DNA of 64,000 nucleotides from an uncultured Clostridia bacterium (GTDB lineage Bacteria; Bacillota; Clostridia; Peptostreptococcales; Anaerovoracaceae). Positions 27,660-37,178 of this stretch are shown here, one piece after another. Position 1 is the first letter of the stretch. Each line of letters opens with the position of its first letter. Below the pieces are notes generated by a model, which saw only the letters and a list, made by a program, of their open reading frames with translations, ran no database searches and was not told the origin of the DNA. The stretch is taken from the NCBI GenBank assembly GCA_934255435.1, contig CAKQNZ010000001.1, forward strand, positions 1 through 64,000. Reading direction: 5' to 3'. Position numbers and translations under genes: made by a program.

Positions 27660-28289
27660 TCATTTAGTGCCGTAAAGTCTGTCGCCTGCATCGCCAAGAC
27701 CTGGTACGATATAAGCGTTCTCGTTGAGTCTTTCATCCTTTGATGCTACAAAGATATCAACATCAGGATGTGCTTTCTGAAGCACTTCTATGCCTTCCGG
27801 GGCAGCTATGAGACACATGAAGATTATCTTCCTGCCACCTTTTGCCTTGATGAAGTCGATGGCTGCCGCCGCACTGCCGCCTGTTGCCAGCATCGGATCC
27901 ACAACGAATATTTCTCTTTTTTCTATGTCGTTAGGCAGTTTGCAGTAGTATTCAACAGGTTCGTGAGTCTCAGGATCTCTGTAAAGTCCCACGTGTCCGA
28001 CTTTTGCATTCGGTACGAGAGCCAGCATGCCGTCCACCATGCCAAGACCTGCTCTCAGGATAGGTACTATGGCGATATCCTCTCCGTCCAGCATATTCAC
28101 TTTGGTACGGCATATAGGAGTCTCGATCTCAGTCTCCCTGAGAGGGAGTTTTCTTGTGGCTTCGTATCCCATAAGCATGGAGATCTCTCTCACCAGTTCT
28201 CTGAAATCCTTGACGCTTGTGTCCTTCTGTCTTATCATTGCAGTTTTGTGCTGTATCAGCGGATGATCGAATACATATACACTACTCAT
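27660..28289 (-). CDS. upp: Uracil phosphoribosyltransferase
   Basis: 209 residues with the PRPP-binding [18 protein letters not shown] loop (about 130-147) and the C-terminal [17 protein letters not shown] uracil-site signature. It makes UMP from uracil and PRPP in pyrimidine salvage. It is placed between rpiB (69 nt upstream) and tyrS (18 nt downstream) in one transcription unit; prfA-tsaC-rpiB-upp order is widely conserved in Firmicutes. Confidence 0.96.
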   Translation of the reverse strand: MSSVYVFDHPLIQHKTAMIRQKDTSVKDFRELVREISMLMGYEATRKLPLRETEIETPICRTKVNMLDGEDIAIVPILRAGLGMVDGMLALVPNAKVGHVGLYRDPETHEPVEYYCKLPNDIEKREIFVVDPMLATGGSAAAAIDFIKAKGGRKIIFMCLIAAPEGIEVLQKAHPDVDIFVASKDERLNENAYIVPGLGDAGDRLYGTK

Positions 28290-28358
28290 TTGCTACCTGC
28301 CTTTCATTTTTTTCTTTGTTATTAACTGATGCTTTCTGTTTATGTATGTACCCCGGCG

Positions 28359-28790
28359 CTACATTTCGTTGAGCATGTCCACTCTTCTCTGGTGCCTGCC
28401 GCCTTCGAACTCAGTGTCCAGCCATACCTGGGTTATTTTAATCGCAGTTTCCGGATCAGTAGTCCTGCCGCCCATGGCCAGCATATTGGCGTCGTTGTGT
28501 TTTCTTGTCATTTCAGCCATATGCTCATCTGTACAAAGTGCGCATCTTATGCCTTTGACTTTATTGGCTGCTATGGAAATGCCTATGCCTGTGCCGCAGC
28601 ATACTATGCCTCTGTCAGCTTTGCCGCTGGCTACAGCTTCAGCGCAGATCTTGCCGTATACCGGGTAGTCCACAGAATCCGTGGAATGTGTTCCCAGATC
28701 CACCAGTTTGATGCCTCTGCTCCTGAGATATTCCTTTACTTTTTCTTTGAGTTCATAACCGCCATGGTCGCTGGCTATCGCTATTATCAT
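28359..28790 (-). CDS. rpiB: Ribose-5-phosphate isomerase B
   Basis: 143 residues, full RpiB/LacAB length: IAIASDHGGYELK at the start (catalytic-site Asp-His), GIVCCGTGIGISIAANK with the active-site Cys, and ALCTDEHMAEMTRKHNDANML. It interconverts ribose-5-P and ribulose-5-P. GGAGG lies upstream of the ATG at 28790. Its ATG overlaps the end of the small ORF described at 28787-29047. Confidence 0.95.
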   Translation of the reverse strand: MIIAIASDHGGYELKEKVKEYLRSRGIKLVDLGTHSTDSVDYPVYGKICAEAVASGKADRGIVCCGTGIGISIAANKVKGIRCALCTDEHMAEMTRKHNDANMLAMGGRTTDPETAIKITQVWLDTEFEGGRHQRRVDMLNEM

Positions 28791-29047
28791 ATCTTGAATC
28801 CTCCTGATGACCTTCCGGTCCGTATGTCCGGGGTCTGTTTATTATGCAAAATATCTATGATCGCTGCGTTTCTCCGGCTTTGCCTGAAGGTCTTGCGGAG
28901 CTCTCTGCTCCGGTGCGACCTTTTGTCCCAGCCTTCCTGGCGGATCACCGCCGGTTCTCTGGCTGAGCATGAAAGATACCATAGTCTTCTGCTGAAAACA
29001 AGTCCTGACTCAAGCCTGCCGGACAGATCGTCTCCGACGTTTATCAT
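28787..29047 (-). other. 86-codon ORF or decayed mosaic element between tsaC and rpiB
   Basis: An open frame starts at an ATG overlapping the tsaC stop (ATGA) and ends in a TGA overlapping the rpiB ATG, as real coupled genes often do. The product is Arg/Ser-rich with no family I recognise. The DNA contains a GTCGCAC-CGGAGC-AGAGA-GCTCCG-CAAGACC hairpin resembling the GTCGCA-GGAGC-TAT-GCTCC-GTGGCGACC hairpin of M1. I lean to a non-coding mosaic-type insertion with accidental overlaps. Confidence 0.3.
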
Positions 29048-30081
29048 ACTCTCGCTATATTGTATCCTGCCGATTTGAGCATCCTGTTCATTACTGCGAA
29101 GCCCACTCCGTCAGTGTCGCTCAATGCTCCGGCAAGTATCAGGTCTACGTTTTCGCTGTCGAGATCCCTGAGTCTTGCGAAAAAGTCGTGAGCTGCTTCA
29201 AGGAATGCTTTTTCCTCGAAAAGTATGACGCCGACTTTAAGGCCCAAACGCTCGTTGAGACCTTTGAGACGCTGGATCTCGCTCTTTACTTTATCACGCT
29301 GGCCTTCGATGACAGTCATCTGTGCCTTCGGTGCGTAATGTTTGTATTTCATCCCCGGAGACTTTGGTTTGAATCCGTCGTCTCCTGCGGCTTCGCCGTC
29401 TGCCGGATCTATATCTGTATGTCCCGGACCTTCTTTGAGGGAAGGATCGTATTCTACTTTCCTGCCGAGGGCTGCTTCGATGGCCTCGGCCGTTATTATT
29501 CCCGGTCTTAATATCGTTGGCGTGTCTCCTGTCATATCCAGGACTGTGGACTCTATGCCCACACGACAGTCTTCTCCGTCGATGACGGCATCTATCCTGC
29601 CGTCCATGTCTGCGATGACATCCTTCGCTCTTGTAGGGCTCGGCCTGCCGGAAATATTGGCGCTGGGCGCTGCTATGGGACTGTCTGCCAGTGTTATCAG
29701 TTCCAGTGCTGCCGGACTGTCCGGCATACGGACTGCAACTGTATCGAGGCCGCCTGTGGTCACATCAGGGATCCCCGGTTTTTTCTTCAGCACGACAGTC
29801 AGCGGACCCGGCCAGAAATTATCTACCAGTGCGACTATCTCCGGACTCAGCGCAGGAGTCAGTCTGCCAAGGTCGCTGGCTCTGGAAATATGCACTATCA
29901 TGGGATTATCGCTGGGTCTGCCCTTGGCGGCATACACCTTGCCGACAGCTTCAGGATCCAGTGCGTCTGCACCAAGTCCGTAAACCGTCTCGGTAGGGAA
30001 CGCCACCAGTCCGCCGGACCTGAGTATCCCTGCCGCCTTTGCTATATCTTCTTTGGTTGTAGATAATATTCTGGTTTTCAT
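29044..30081 (-). CDS. tsaC: L-threonylcarbamoyladenylate synthase (TsaC/Sua5)
   Basis: 345 residues: the N-terminal YrdC domain (about 1-205) with GGLVAFPTETVYGLGADA, KGRPSDNPMIVH and APSANISGRPSPT, then a Sua5-type C-terminal domain (about 235-345) preceded by the SPGMKYKHYAP hinge. It uses threonine, bicarbonate and ATP to make the precursor of the t6A37 modification on ANN-decoding tRNAs. The start is ATG 30081 after an AGGAGAAA site; the much longer in-frame ORF upstream is the non-coding M4 repeat. Confidence 0.94.
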   Translation of the reverse strand: MKTRILSTTKEDIAKAAGILRSGGLVAFPTETVYGLGADALDPEAVGKVYAAKGRPSDNPMIVHISRASDLGRLTPALSPEIVALVDNFWPGPLTVVLKKKPGIPDVTTGGLDTVAVRMPDSPAALELITLADSPIAAPSANISGRPSPTRAKDVIADMDGRIDAVIDGEDCRVGIESTVLDMTGDTPTILRPGIITAEAIEAALGRKVEYDPSLKEGPGHTDIDPADGEAAGDDGFKPKSPGMKYKHYAPKAQMTVIEGQRDKVKSEIQRLKGLNERLGLKVGVILFEEKAFLEAAHDFFARLRDLDSENVDLILAGALSDTDGVGFAVMNRMLKSAGYNIARV

Positions 30082-30164
30082 TTGTTTTCTCCTGGTTATT
30101 TTCTGTGAAAACACTTTGTATTTTTGAAGGCTGAAAGCCGGAATCTGTCGCCGGGCTTCCTGTT

Positions 30165-30587
30165 TGCTACCGTTTAACATACCCTGCCATACTTTGCGTC
30201 GTAAGGCACCACGGGCTGAAGCCCTGTGCCTCTGACGGAGAACCTTCCGCCAAATCATAGATTTGGGGATAACGCTCCTTCGTCGCTCCGACTCGCTTCG
30301 GTTGGAGACTTGTCCCGAAATCTCTGATTTCGTGGAAAGCCCCATGTGAGGGCCACAGGACTTTAGTCCGTGGTGGCTCACCGCCACTGCTGTCGCATTT
30401 TCCATTCCGGCTGAAGCCGGGGAACCATAGGTGAGCCGCTTGGCAAAACGGACAGCGTAGCCGTAGGCGAAGGAATGAGCAATAGCGAACGTTGCAGGTC
30501 TCTCGCCGTAGATTGCAGCCTCGCTCTGCTTCGGGCAATCCTGGCAGAGGACCTTCCGCCAAATCATAGATTTGGGGATAGGTCTCT
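30165..30587 (-). repeat. Mosaic repeat M4 inside the prfA-tsaC operon
   Basis: About 420 bp of back-to-back hairpins with no conserved protein. On the minus strand two copies of a CCTATCCCCAAATC-TATGATTTGGCGGAAGGT-type unit (near 30552-30590 and 30244-30275) flank a CAACGTTCGCTATTGCTC...CGCTGTCCGTTTTGCC module shared with M3 and M5 and several unique stems (for example GGACTAAAGTCC, CGAAATCAGAGATTTCG). The final part carries GTCAGAGGCACAG...CGTGGTGCCTTACGAC as in M1. It occupies the place where prmC usually lies. Confidence 0.75.
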
Positions 30588-31649
30588 CTAGAAATTCTTC
30601 ATTTTTTCAGCCTGGTCGCTGGTGATGAGGCCGTCGATTATCTCGTCCAGGTCTCCGTCCAGGAAGTTGTCCAGCTTGTAGATTGTCATGCCTATCCTGT
30701 GGTCAGATACTCTGCCCTGCGGGAAGTTGTATGTCCTGATACGTTCACTTCTGTCGCCGGAGCCTACCTGGCTCTTTCTCTGGTCTGCTATCTCCTTGTT
30801 CTGTTCCTGCATCTTCAGATCGTAAAGTCTTGAACGCAGTACCTTGAAGGCTTTTTCTTTGTTCTTTATCTGTGACTTTTCATCCTGGCATGTCACAACG
30901 AGGCCTGTCGGCTCATGTGTCAGCCTTACTGCGGAGTCTGTGGTGTTTACGCACTGTCCGCCGTTTCCGGATGCTCTGTAAACATCGACTCTGACGTCGT
31001 TAGGATTGAGTTCCACCTCGACATCATCGACTTCAGGCAGTACTGCTACTGTAGCAGCGGAAGTGTGCACTCTGCCGCTGGACTCTGTTTCCGGTACTCT
31101 CTGCACTCTGTGTGCGCCGCTTTCGTATTTGAGTCTGGAATATGCACCTTTGCCTTTTATGAGCATAACGGCTTCCTTGATGCCGCCTATACCTGTCTCG
31201 TTTATCTCCATGAGTTCAGTCTTCCAGCGGTTACGCTCTGCATATCTTGTGTACATCCTCAGCAGATCAGCACCGAAAAGGGCTGCCTCGTCGCCGCCTG
31301 TACCGGCTCTTATCTCCAGGATAACATTCTTTTCATCGTTAGGATCTTTAGGCAGCAGCAGGATCTTGAGTTCTTCCTCCTGCCGGCTGATGGTGTCTTC
31401 AAGCTCCGAGATCTCCATCTTGGCGAGTTCACGCATTTCCTCGTCGCCTTCCTCCAGCATCTCTCTGGCATCTGCCATATCAGCCTTCGCTTTCTTGTAT
31501 TCTTTGTATTTTTTTACGATGGGTTCTATCTCACCCATCTCCTTGACGTATTTCTGCCATACCGGCTGGTTGTTTATGATCTCAGGGTCAGAGACTTTCT
31601 GAGCCAGTTCGTCATATTTACCGGTTATAAAATCCAATTTATCAAACAT
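30588..31649 (-). CDS. prfA: Peptide chain release factor 1
   Basis: 353 residues, normal RF1 length. It has the stop-codon-reading P-E-T tripeptide (186-188, RF1 class) and the catalytic GGQ (230-232, in [13 protein letters not shown]); Cys replaces the usual His after GGQ. RF1 releases peptides at UAA and UAG. The start is ATG 31649, 7 nt after CAGGAG; ten extra codons upstream are not family-like. prmC, which methylates the GGQ glutamine and usually follows prfA, is absent here. Confidence 0.96.
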   Translation of the reverse strand: MFDKLDFITGKYDELAQKVSDPEIINNQPVWQKYVKEMGEIEPIVKKYKEYKKAKADMADAREMLEEGDEEMRELAKMEISELEDTISRQEEELKILLLPKDPNDEKNVILEIRAGTGGDEAALFGADLLRMYTRYAERNRWKTELMEINETGIGGIKEAVMLIKGKGAYSRLKYESGAHRVQRVPETESSGRVHTSAATVAVLPEVDDVEVELNPNDVRVDVYRASGNGGQCVNTTDSAVRLTHEPTGLVVTCQDEKSQIKNKEKAFKVLRSRLYDLKMQEQNKEIADQRKSQVGSGDRSERIRTYNFPQGRVSDHRIGMTIYKLDNFLDGDLDEIIDGLITSDQAEKMKNF

Positions 31650-31789
31650 GTTAGACTCCTGTTTTACGTATTTTTTCAACTTATAATTATAGCATCATTG
31701 TGTAAAATTGTATAGACTTTTCAGAGAGAAAAACCGGCTTTCTGACGTCAGTACTCATGCTGACATCGAACCGCCGGTGCTCTGCCTTG

Positions 31790-32767
31790 TTATCTTTCCA
31801 GTATCCTGCCTATCTTCTCTCTCATCAGGTCTATATCGTCTATGGAATTGACTTCCCGCTTGATATATGATGCGCCTCTCAGACCTTTGATGTACCAGCC
31901 TACGTGTTTGCGTATCTCTCTGACTGCGATCCAGTCGCCTTTGTCTGCCGCCGCCATGTCAAGGTGTCTCAGCAGCACGCCCACACGCTCTTCCATGCCC
32001 GGCTGCGGCGGTTTTTCTTCGCCTCGCCACAGCGCTGCTGCATCACGGAAGATCCACGGGTTGCCCAGAGCACCACGGGCTATCATCACTCCGTCACATC
32101 CTGTCTGCTCCAGCATCGCCACGGCGTCCTCGCCGCTGTTCACGTCTCCGTTGCCGATTACTGGTATCTTCACGCTGTCCTTCACGCGGGCTATGACATC
32201 CCAGTCGGCCTTTCCTTCATAATACTGCTCTCTTGTCCTGCCATGGACCGTGACTGCCGATGCTCCTGCGGCTTCAGCTGCTTTCGCTGTCTGCACAGCT
32301 GTATCCTCTCCTGCTGCAAATCCCATGCGGAACTTTACTGTGACAGGTTTCCCTGCGACTTTTACCATGGCACATACGATATCATAAAGCAGATCGGGAT
32401 CTTTTATCAAAGCTGAACCCTCCCCGTTCTTTACTATTTTGGGAACAGGGCAGCCGGCATTGAGATCAAGAATCAGATTGCCGCTGTCTTTCAGAGATGA
32501 GGCCGTGAACTCCATTATCTCCGGGTCGCTGCCGAAGACCTGTATGCCGAACCGGCCTTTTTCGTCCGGTCCCGGCACCAGCAGGTCTTTGCTCTTGCGG
32601 TCTCCGTACCAGAGTCCCTTGCCGCTGACCATCTCTGTATAAACAAAGGAAGCCCCTTGCTCGAGGCAGAGACTTCTCATGGTTCTGTCCGTTATACCTG
32701 CCAGCGGGGCAAGGATAAACGGAGTTTCAAAAGTTATATCATCGATCTTAAAAAGCTGCTTTTTCAT
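31790..32767 (-). CDS. dusB: tRNA-dihydrouridine synthase, DusB-like
   Basis: 325 residues. FMN-binding TIM barrel with [15 protein letters not shown] near the N-terminus, [19 protein letters not shown] with the catalytic Cys, VTVKFRMGF and IGNGDV. It reduces uridines in the tRNA D-loop using NADPH and FMN. The start at 32767 is preceded by GAGGAGAAAT and lies inside the last codons of coaX (20-bp overlap), so the two are translationally coupled. Confidence 0.94.
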   Translation of the reverse strand: MKKQLFKIDDITFETPFILAPLAGITDRTMRSLCLEQGASFVYTEMVSGKGLWYGDRKSKDLLVPGPDEKGRFGIQVFGSDPEIMEFTASSLKDSGNLILDLNAGCPVPKIVKNGEGSALIKDPDLLYDIVCAMVKVAGKPVTVKFRMGFAAGEDTAVQTAKAAEAAGASAVTVHGRTREQYYEGKADWDVIARVKDSVKIPVIGNGDVNSGEDAVAMLEQTGCDGVMIARGALGNPWIFRDAAALWRGEEKPPQPGMEERVGVLLRHLDMAAADKGDWIAVREIRKHVGWYIKGLRGASYIKREVNSIDDIDLMREKIGRILER

Positions 32768-33599
32768 ATTTCTCCTCAAGATCCTCAAGAGAATGTCTGT
32801 TGTCGTGCCTCTTGAGCTTTCTGTTTTTTTCGTATATCATCTGCAGACCTTCAAGTGTGAGCATCTTGTCCACATGATCGATGCAGTCTATCCCTGAATC
32901 TATCAGAGTCGCCAGTCCGCCGGTGGCTATGACCTTGACTTCGCACTGACTGCCCTCGTAATCCTGCAGTTCTTTTTTCATTTTTTTGACGATGTAGTCC
33001 ACCATACCCATATGCCCGTAGACCAGACCTGACTGCATACTGTTGATGGTGTTCCTGCAGATCACATGTCCCGGCTCTTCAAGCTCTACTTTCGGGAGTT
33101 TTGCTGTTTTTTCGAAAAGCGCTTCGGAGGATATCTTCAGTCCTGGTGCTATGGTGCCCCCCAGGTACTCCGCCTCTGCCGATATAGCACAGAAAGTCGT
33201 CGCTGTACCGAAATCTATTATTATCAGCGGACCGCCGTACCTGGCGTGGGCCGCTACAGCATTCACTATCCTGTCTGAACCTACCTGTTTCGGGTTGTCG
33301 TATTTTATCACCAGACCGGTCTTTATCCCGGGGCCTATCACGATGGCTCTCCTGTGAAAATATTTCTGTGAAAGGTGCTGCAGTGTGTAAAGTACCGAAG
33401 GTACCACTGTGGATATTATGACGTCTCTTACGTCAGTCACTTTGAGTCCTTCATAGCTGAACAGCTGATTGACTATCATGCCGTATTCGTCAGCACTTTT
33501 GTTGTAGTCCGTCTCGAGTCTCCAGCTGGTTATCATCCTGCCGTTTTCAAAGACTCCCATGACTATGTTCGTGTTTCCTACATCGAATGCTAAAAGCAT
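32748..33599 (-). CDS. coaX: Type III pantothenate kinase
   Basis: 283 residues of the CoaX type: [17 protein letters not shown] phosphate loop at the start, [11 protein letters not shown] with the catalytic Asp, and [19 protein letters not shown], all family-typical. It phosphorylates pantothenate in the first step of CoA synthesis and is insensitive to CoA feedback. The start at 33599 follows an AAAGGAGATAC site. It overlaps the dusB start; the coaX-dusB pair is common in clostridia. Confidence 0.95.
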   Translation of the reverse strand: MLLAFDVGNTNIVMGVFENGRMITSWRLETDYNKSADEYGMIVNQLFSYEGLKVTDVRDVIISTVVPSVLYTLQHLSQKYFHRRAIVIGPGIKTGLVIKYDNPKQVGSDRIVNAVAAHARYGGPLIIIDFGTATTFCAISAEAEYLGGTIAPGLKISSEALFEKTAKLPKVELEEPGHVICRNTINSMQSGLVYGHMGMVDYIVKKMKKELQDYEGSQCEVKVIATGGLATLIDSGIDCIDHVDKMLTLEGLQMIYEKNRKLKRHDNRHSLEDLEEKYEKAAF

Positions 33600-33756
33600 A
33601 ACTGTATCTCCTTTGTCATCTGCTCCGCGATCCGCATCTGATATGCTGCGGTATACAGGCGTAATATCTGCAGCTCTGCGGAAAACGGAGCCGCTTCTGT
33701 CAGGCAGTATATAAAACTGTCGATGCTCTGAATGCAAAGCATCCGGCCTGACAAAT

Positions 33757-33790
33757 ACAGAAGCGGTTTTCTCAAACCGCTTCTTATTTT
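33757..33790. terminator. Terminator between the decarboxylase operon and coaX
   Basis: 10-bp stem GAAGCGGTTT/AAACCGCTTC with T-rich flanks on both strands, about 45 nt past the biotin-protein stop. Confidence 0.7.
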
Positions 33791-33832
33791 ATCATGAAAA
33801 TGCTGTATTCCAAAATACTTTTTATTCTGTTT

Positions 33833-34231
33833 TTATTTAAGTGTCACCAGCACATCTCCTGCACTGACCGACGAGCCTTTGACAGCAGTGATGCTGTCTA
33901 CTGTACCGTTGGCTGCTGCCATTATTTCATTTTCCATCTTCATGGCCTCCAGAATCACCAGCACGTCACCTTTGCTTACAGGCTGGCCCTCTGTTACTTT
34001 GATGTCAAGGACAGTTCCCGGCATAGGTGCTGTGACGGTATTGCTTCCTGCCGGTGCAGGAGCTGCAGGTGCCACAGGTTTCACAGGTGACTGAGCCGCT
34101 GCAGGGGCAGCTGCCTGTGGCGCGGGAGCTGGTGCTGCTTTCGCAGGTGCTGCCGGAGCAGATATGCTGCCGGCTTCTTCTACTTCGACTTCGTATGTCA
34201 CTCCGTTTACGGTAATATTATATTTTTTCAT
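33833..34231 (-). CDS. Biotinyl carrier subunit of a biotin-dependent decarboxylase
   Basis: 132 residues: a short N-terminal beta segment, a flexible Ala/Pro linker (about residues 23-62), and a C-terminal biotinyl domain with EAMKM, where Lys98 carries biotin. It shuttles CO2 from the carboxyltransferase to the membrane pump. It is last of three genes (carboxyltransferase, OadG-like delta subunit, biotin carrier), the layout of Na+-translocating methylmalonyl-CoA decarboxylase. Start 34231 follows AAAGGAATTGAT. Confidence 0.9.
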   Translation of the reverse strand: MKKYNITVNGVTYEVEVEEAGSISAPAAPAKAAPAPAPQAAAPAAAQSPVKPVAPAAPAPAGSNTVTAPMPGTVLDIKVTEGQPVSKGDVLVILEAMKMENEIMAAANGTVDSITAVKGSSVSAGDVLVTLK

Positions 34232-34313
34232 ATCAATCAATTCCTTTCGACAATATGCACAGACCGCATATACAGTAATTCATCGCTGCTCTGTGCCAGC
34301 CCTTCGCACGGTA

Positions 34314-34733
34314 TCAGAACTGCCTGCTCTCGATACAGTCTTCCCTGGCAGCACTGGTCCACGGATCTGCTGCTTTTGATATCCTTTTTATCCTTCTGAC
34401 TACGAGATCTCCGGAAGAGCTGCTTCCTTCGTATGCTGCTACAGCTGCTGCTATGACAGCAACAAGAGCCTCGTCATTTTTGTCTGCTTCAGGTGCTGCA
34501 GGAGGTTTCACCGGCGTTATCAGTTCATCTGCTTCCGGCGTATCCTTGGCGGACTGTTTCTTTCCTGCATTCATCACGCTGCCCATCACTGCGATGAACC
34601 CCCAGAGTATCAGGAGTATGCAGAATGTTATACCCATACCCATGAGCATAGTGACAGCCGAACCTGTCATTTTCTGTCCGAAGCTCAGCGAATGGAAAAG
34701 CTCCGGGTCGGCAAATCTGTCCATTAAACCCAT
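34314..34733 (-). CDS. OadG-like small membrane subunit of a Na+-pump decarboxylase
   Basis: 139 residues with one membrane helix (about 25-50, MLMGMGITFCILLILWGFIAV), the standard OadG/MmdD topology, then an acidic Pro-rich linker and a C-terminal helix and basic segment (IKRISKAADPWTSAAR). In this family the subunit links the carboxyltransferase to the membrane beta subunit. It lies 14 nt after the carboxyltransferase and 82 nt before the biotin carrier. Confidence 0.85.
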   Translation of the reverse strand: MGLMDRFADPELFHSLSFGQKMTGSAVTMLMGMGITFCILLILWGFIAVMGSVMNAGKKQSAKDTPEADELITPVKPPAAPEADKNDEALVAVIAAAVAAYEGSSSSGDLVVRRIKRISKAADPWTSAAREDCIESRQF

Positions 34734-34747
34734 TTTCGTACCTCCTG

Positions 34748-36295
34748 TTAAAGCGGAATGTTGCCGTGCTTCTTGGACGGCAGCGATTCCCTCTTGGTGC
34801 TCAGCATATCAAGAGCGCTTATTATCCTCTGTCTCGATGTGGCTGGCTCGATGATATCGTCCACATATCCGAGTCCTGCTGCTATATAAGGGTTGTTGAA
34901 TTTTTCTTCGTATTCCTGTATCTTTTCCTGCCTTACTGCTTCAGGATCCTCTGCAGCCTTTATCTCCTTCTTGACGGAAGAAATGATATTGACTGCTCCT
35001 GATGCACCCATCACTGCGATCTGTGCAGAAGGCCACGCCAGTACAAGGTCTGCGCCAAGTTCTTTGTTGCACATGCCTATGTATGCTCCGCCGTAGGCTT
35101 TTCTGAGTATCATTGTTATCTTAGGCACTGTGGCTTCGCAGTATGCGTAAAGCATCTTGGCTCCGTGTCTTATGATGCCGCCGTATTCCTGGGCTGTGCC
35201 CGGAAGGAATCCCGGAACGTCCTCTATCGTCAGCAGAGGTATATTGAAAGCATCGCATCTTCTGATGAACCTTGCCGCCTTGTCTGAAGCATTGATGTCG
35301 AGGCAACCTGCTCCCACCTGAGGCTGGTTGGCGATAACTCCTACAGTGGCCCCGTCCATCCTGATGTAGCATGTTATCATATTCTTTGCATAATGCGGCA
35401 TCACATCGAACAGTACACCATCGTCTGCGATCTTCCTGATGACTTCGTACATATCGTAGGCTTTGTTCGGATTGTCAGGTATTATCTCGTTGAGCTCCGG
35501 TATCATTCGGTTGACATCATCGTCACATGCGTATACAGGAGCAGTTTCCATGTTGTTCGACGGTATATAGCTCAGGAGTTCTCTTACCATCAGCAGTGTC
35601 TCTTCATCATTGGAACCCATGAAATGTGCTACGCCGCTTATAGTGTTGTGTGTCACGGCTCCGCCCAGCTGCTCCGATGTAACGACCTCGCCGGTCACTG
35701 TCTTGATGACCTGCGGGCCTGTGATGAACATCTGGCTCGTCTTGTCCACCATGAAAACATAGTCTGTGATAGCCGGAGAGTATACTGCTCCGCCTGCACA
35801 CGGTCCCATTATGACTGATATCTGAGGTATCACGCCTGAGGAAATAGTGTTGTTGTGGAATATCTTGCCGAATCCCGACAGCGCCGCTACGCCTTCTTCG
35901 ACTCTCGCACCGCCCGAATCCTGCAGACCTACGATCGGTGCTCCCATCTTCAGCGCCATGTCCTGCACCTTTACTATCTTCTCTGCATGGTACTCTCCCA
36001 GAGAGCCGCCACTTACTGTAAAGTCCTGTGCAAAAGCAAATACGAGTCTGCCGTCGACCTGTCCGTAACCGGTAACAACACCGTCGCCGGGCAGCTCCTT
36101 CTCATCCATACCGAAGTTGCTGCACCTGTGTTTTACGAACACATCGATTTCAACAAAGCTGTCCTTGTCAAAAAGAATGTCCAGTCTTTCTCTGGCTGTC
36201 AGCTTGCCTTTCGCATGCTGCGAATCTATTCTTTTCTGCCCTCCGCCCTGTGCATGACGTTCCTTGCGGCTGCGGAGCTCTTCAAGCTTGTTCAT
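34748..36295 (-). CDS. mmdA: Carboxyltransferase subunit (methylmalonyl-CoA decarboxylase alpha type)
   Basis: 515 residues, the full length of the propionyl/methylmalonyl-CoA carboxyltransferase family: KLTARERLDILFD at the start, DFTVSGGSLGEYHAEKI, the oxyanion-hole glycines in GPCAGGAVYSPAI, and TIEDVPGFLPGTAQE. It moves the carboxyl group of an acyl-CoA (probably methylmalonyl-CoA) to biotin. The sequence shows the family clearly, but which acyl-CoA is inferred from family and neighbours. No beta subunit (ion pump) gene is present in this operon. Confidence 0.88.
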   Translation of the reverse strand: MNKLEELRSRKERHAQGGGQKRIDSQHAKGKLTARERLDILFDKDSFVEIDVFVKHRCSNFGMDEKELPGDGVVTGYGQVDGRLVFAFAQDFTVSGGSLGEYHAEKIVKVQDMALKMGAPIVGLQDSGGARVEEGVAALSGFGKIFHNNTISSGVIPQISVIMGPCAGGAVYSPAITDYVFMVDKTSQMFITGPQVIKTVTGEVVTSEQLGGAVTHNTISGVAHFMGSNDEETLLMVRELLSYIPSNNMETAPVYACDDDVNRMIPELNEIIPDNPNKAYDMYEVIRKIADDGVLFDVMPHYAKNMITCYIRMDGATVGVIANQPQVGAGCLDINASDKAARFIRRCDAFNIPLLTIEDVPGFLPGTAQEYGGIIRHGAKMLYAYCEATVPKITMILRKAYGGAYIGMCNKELGADLVLAWPSAQIAVMGASGAVNIISSVKKEIKAAEDPEAVRQEKIQEYEEKFNNPYIAAGLGYVDDIIEPATSRQRIISALDMLSTKRESLPSKKHGNIPL

Positions 36296-36602
36296 GTATG
36301 CCTCCTCTTCAAGATCCGTGATGTGGATCTGTGATATTTATAGTTTATCTCTGAATCATTAGACTTTTAGACCATTTTAACTATACCGTAAATACAGGGT
36401 TTTTGCAACTTTTTTCTATTACTGTGCAGGGCACGGACAGCTTCTCTGTACCTTCGCTCCCTGTTGGAAAATGCACGATCCCGGCTGAAGATGCACTACT
36501 GTTCCCTTCGGCCGCAGCTGGAGCAGACAGCGCGGTATTATGTGAACCATTTTGAACGTCGCAGTGTTCAGGTGGCCGGCTTGACAATCTGCGCTTTGCC
36601 CG

Positions 36603-36832
36603 ATGGGTCGTTTTCGAAGTTAAAATCCGAAAAAACGTCCCTTTGGAACTCAGCTGCCTCCGGCTGACCGGTTTTACGGCCTGCTGGCTTTGCCCAATGG
36701 GTCGTTTTTGACCGAATTTCTGCTGTTTTCGATAATTTTCCAGCTCCGGCAGCTGATCTGACCAGTGTGTCAGGCTATCGCAGTTACTGTATGGGTCGTA
36801 ACTGGCACTGTGTGGCTTCTGTTTCGTCCCTT
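36603..36832 (+). repeat. Array iv: three 41-bp elements at 94-bp spacing
   Basis: Left ends ATGGGTCG at 36603, 36697 and 36791 (94 and 94 bp). Right arms AACGTCCCTT (36643), TTTTCGATAATT (36737) and GTTTCGTCCCTT (36832; one base longer). The middle element has the left arm of one type and the right arm of another. The 53-bp intervals are unrelated to each other. It lies in the 36296-37178 gap, which has no other feature except the terminator at 36946. Confidence 0.85.
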
Positions 36833-36945
36833 TTTGCTGTGACTTACTTCAGCTGACTGTCTTGTCGGGCTGCCGGCCCCGTCAGATGAGACATAATGAC
36901 TGCTGGCTGTGACCGGCCATGGCCACTGGCTTTTTCAGGCACAAA

Positions 36946-36985
36946 AAAACAGCACGGTGGTAGCCATTGTCCATGCTGTTTCTTA
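36946..36985 (-). terminator. Terminator of the EAL-domain gene
   Basis: AAACAGCA...TGCTGTTT stem with a 19-nt loop and seven T on the minus strand, about 200 nt beyond the EAL stop. Confidence 0.7.
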
Positions 36986-37178
36986 TGATGTTTGTGTCGT
37001 TTAACGAAATACTACTGTGGCTGATCCATGTTTATCTCGCACTGATTGGTTATCTTAATCGTTTGGTTAGTTAAGACTAATCATATGATACCAGCACATC
37101 TGCATTTTGTCAACCGCAAAATGCAAATTTACTGAAAGTATTATATCTGTTCTGTGCCGGGATCCTGATTTCATCTCA

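Noticed and set aside
30082-30567. Long N-terminal extension of TsaC
   Set aside because: The extension reads through repeat M4; the ATG at 30081 has a ribosome site and gives the family-standard N-terminus.
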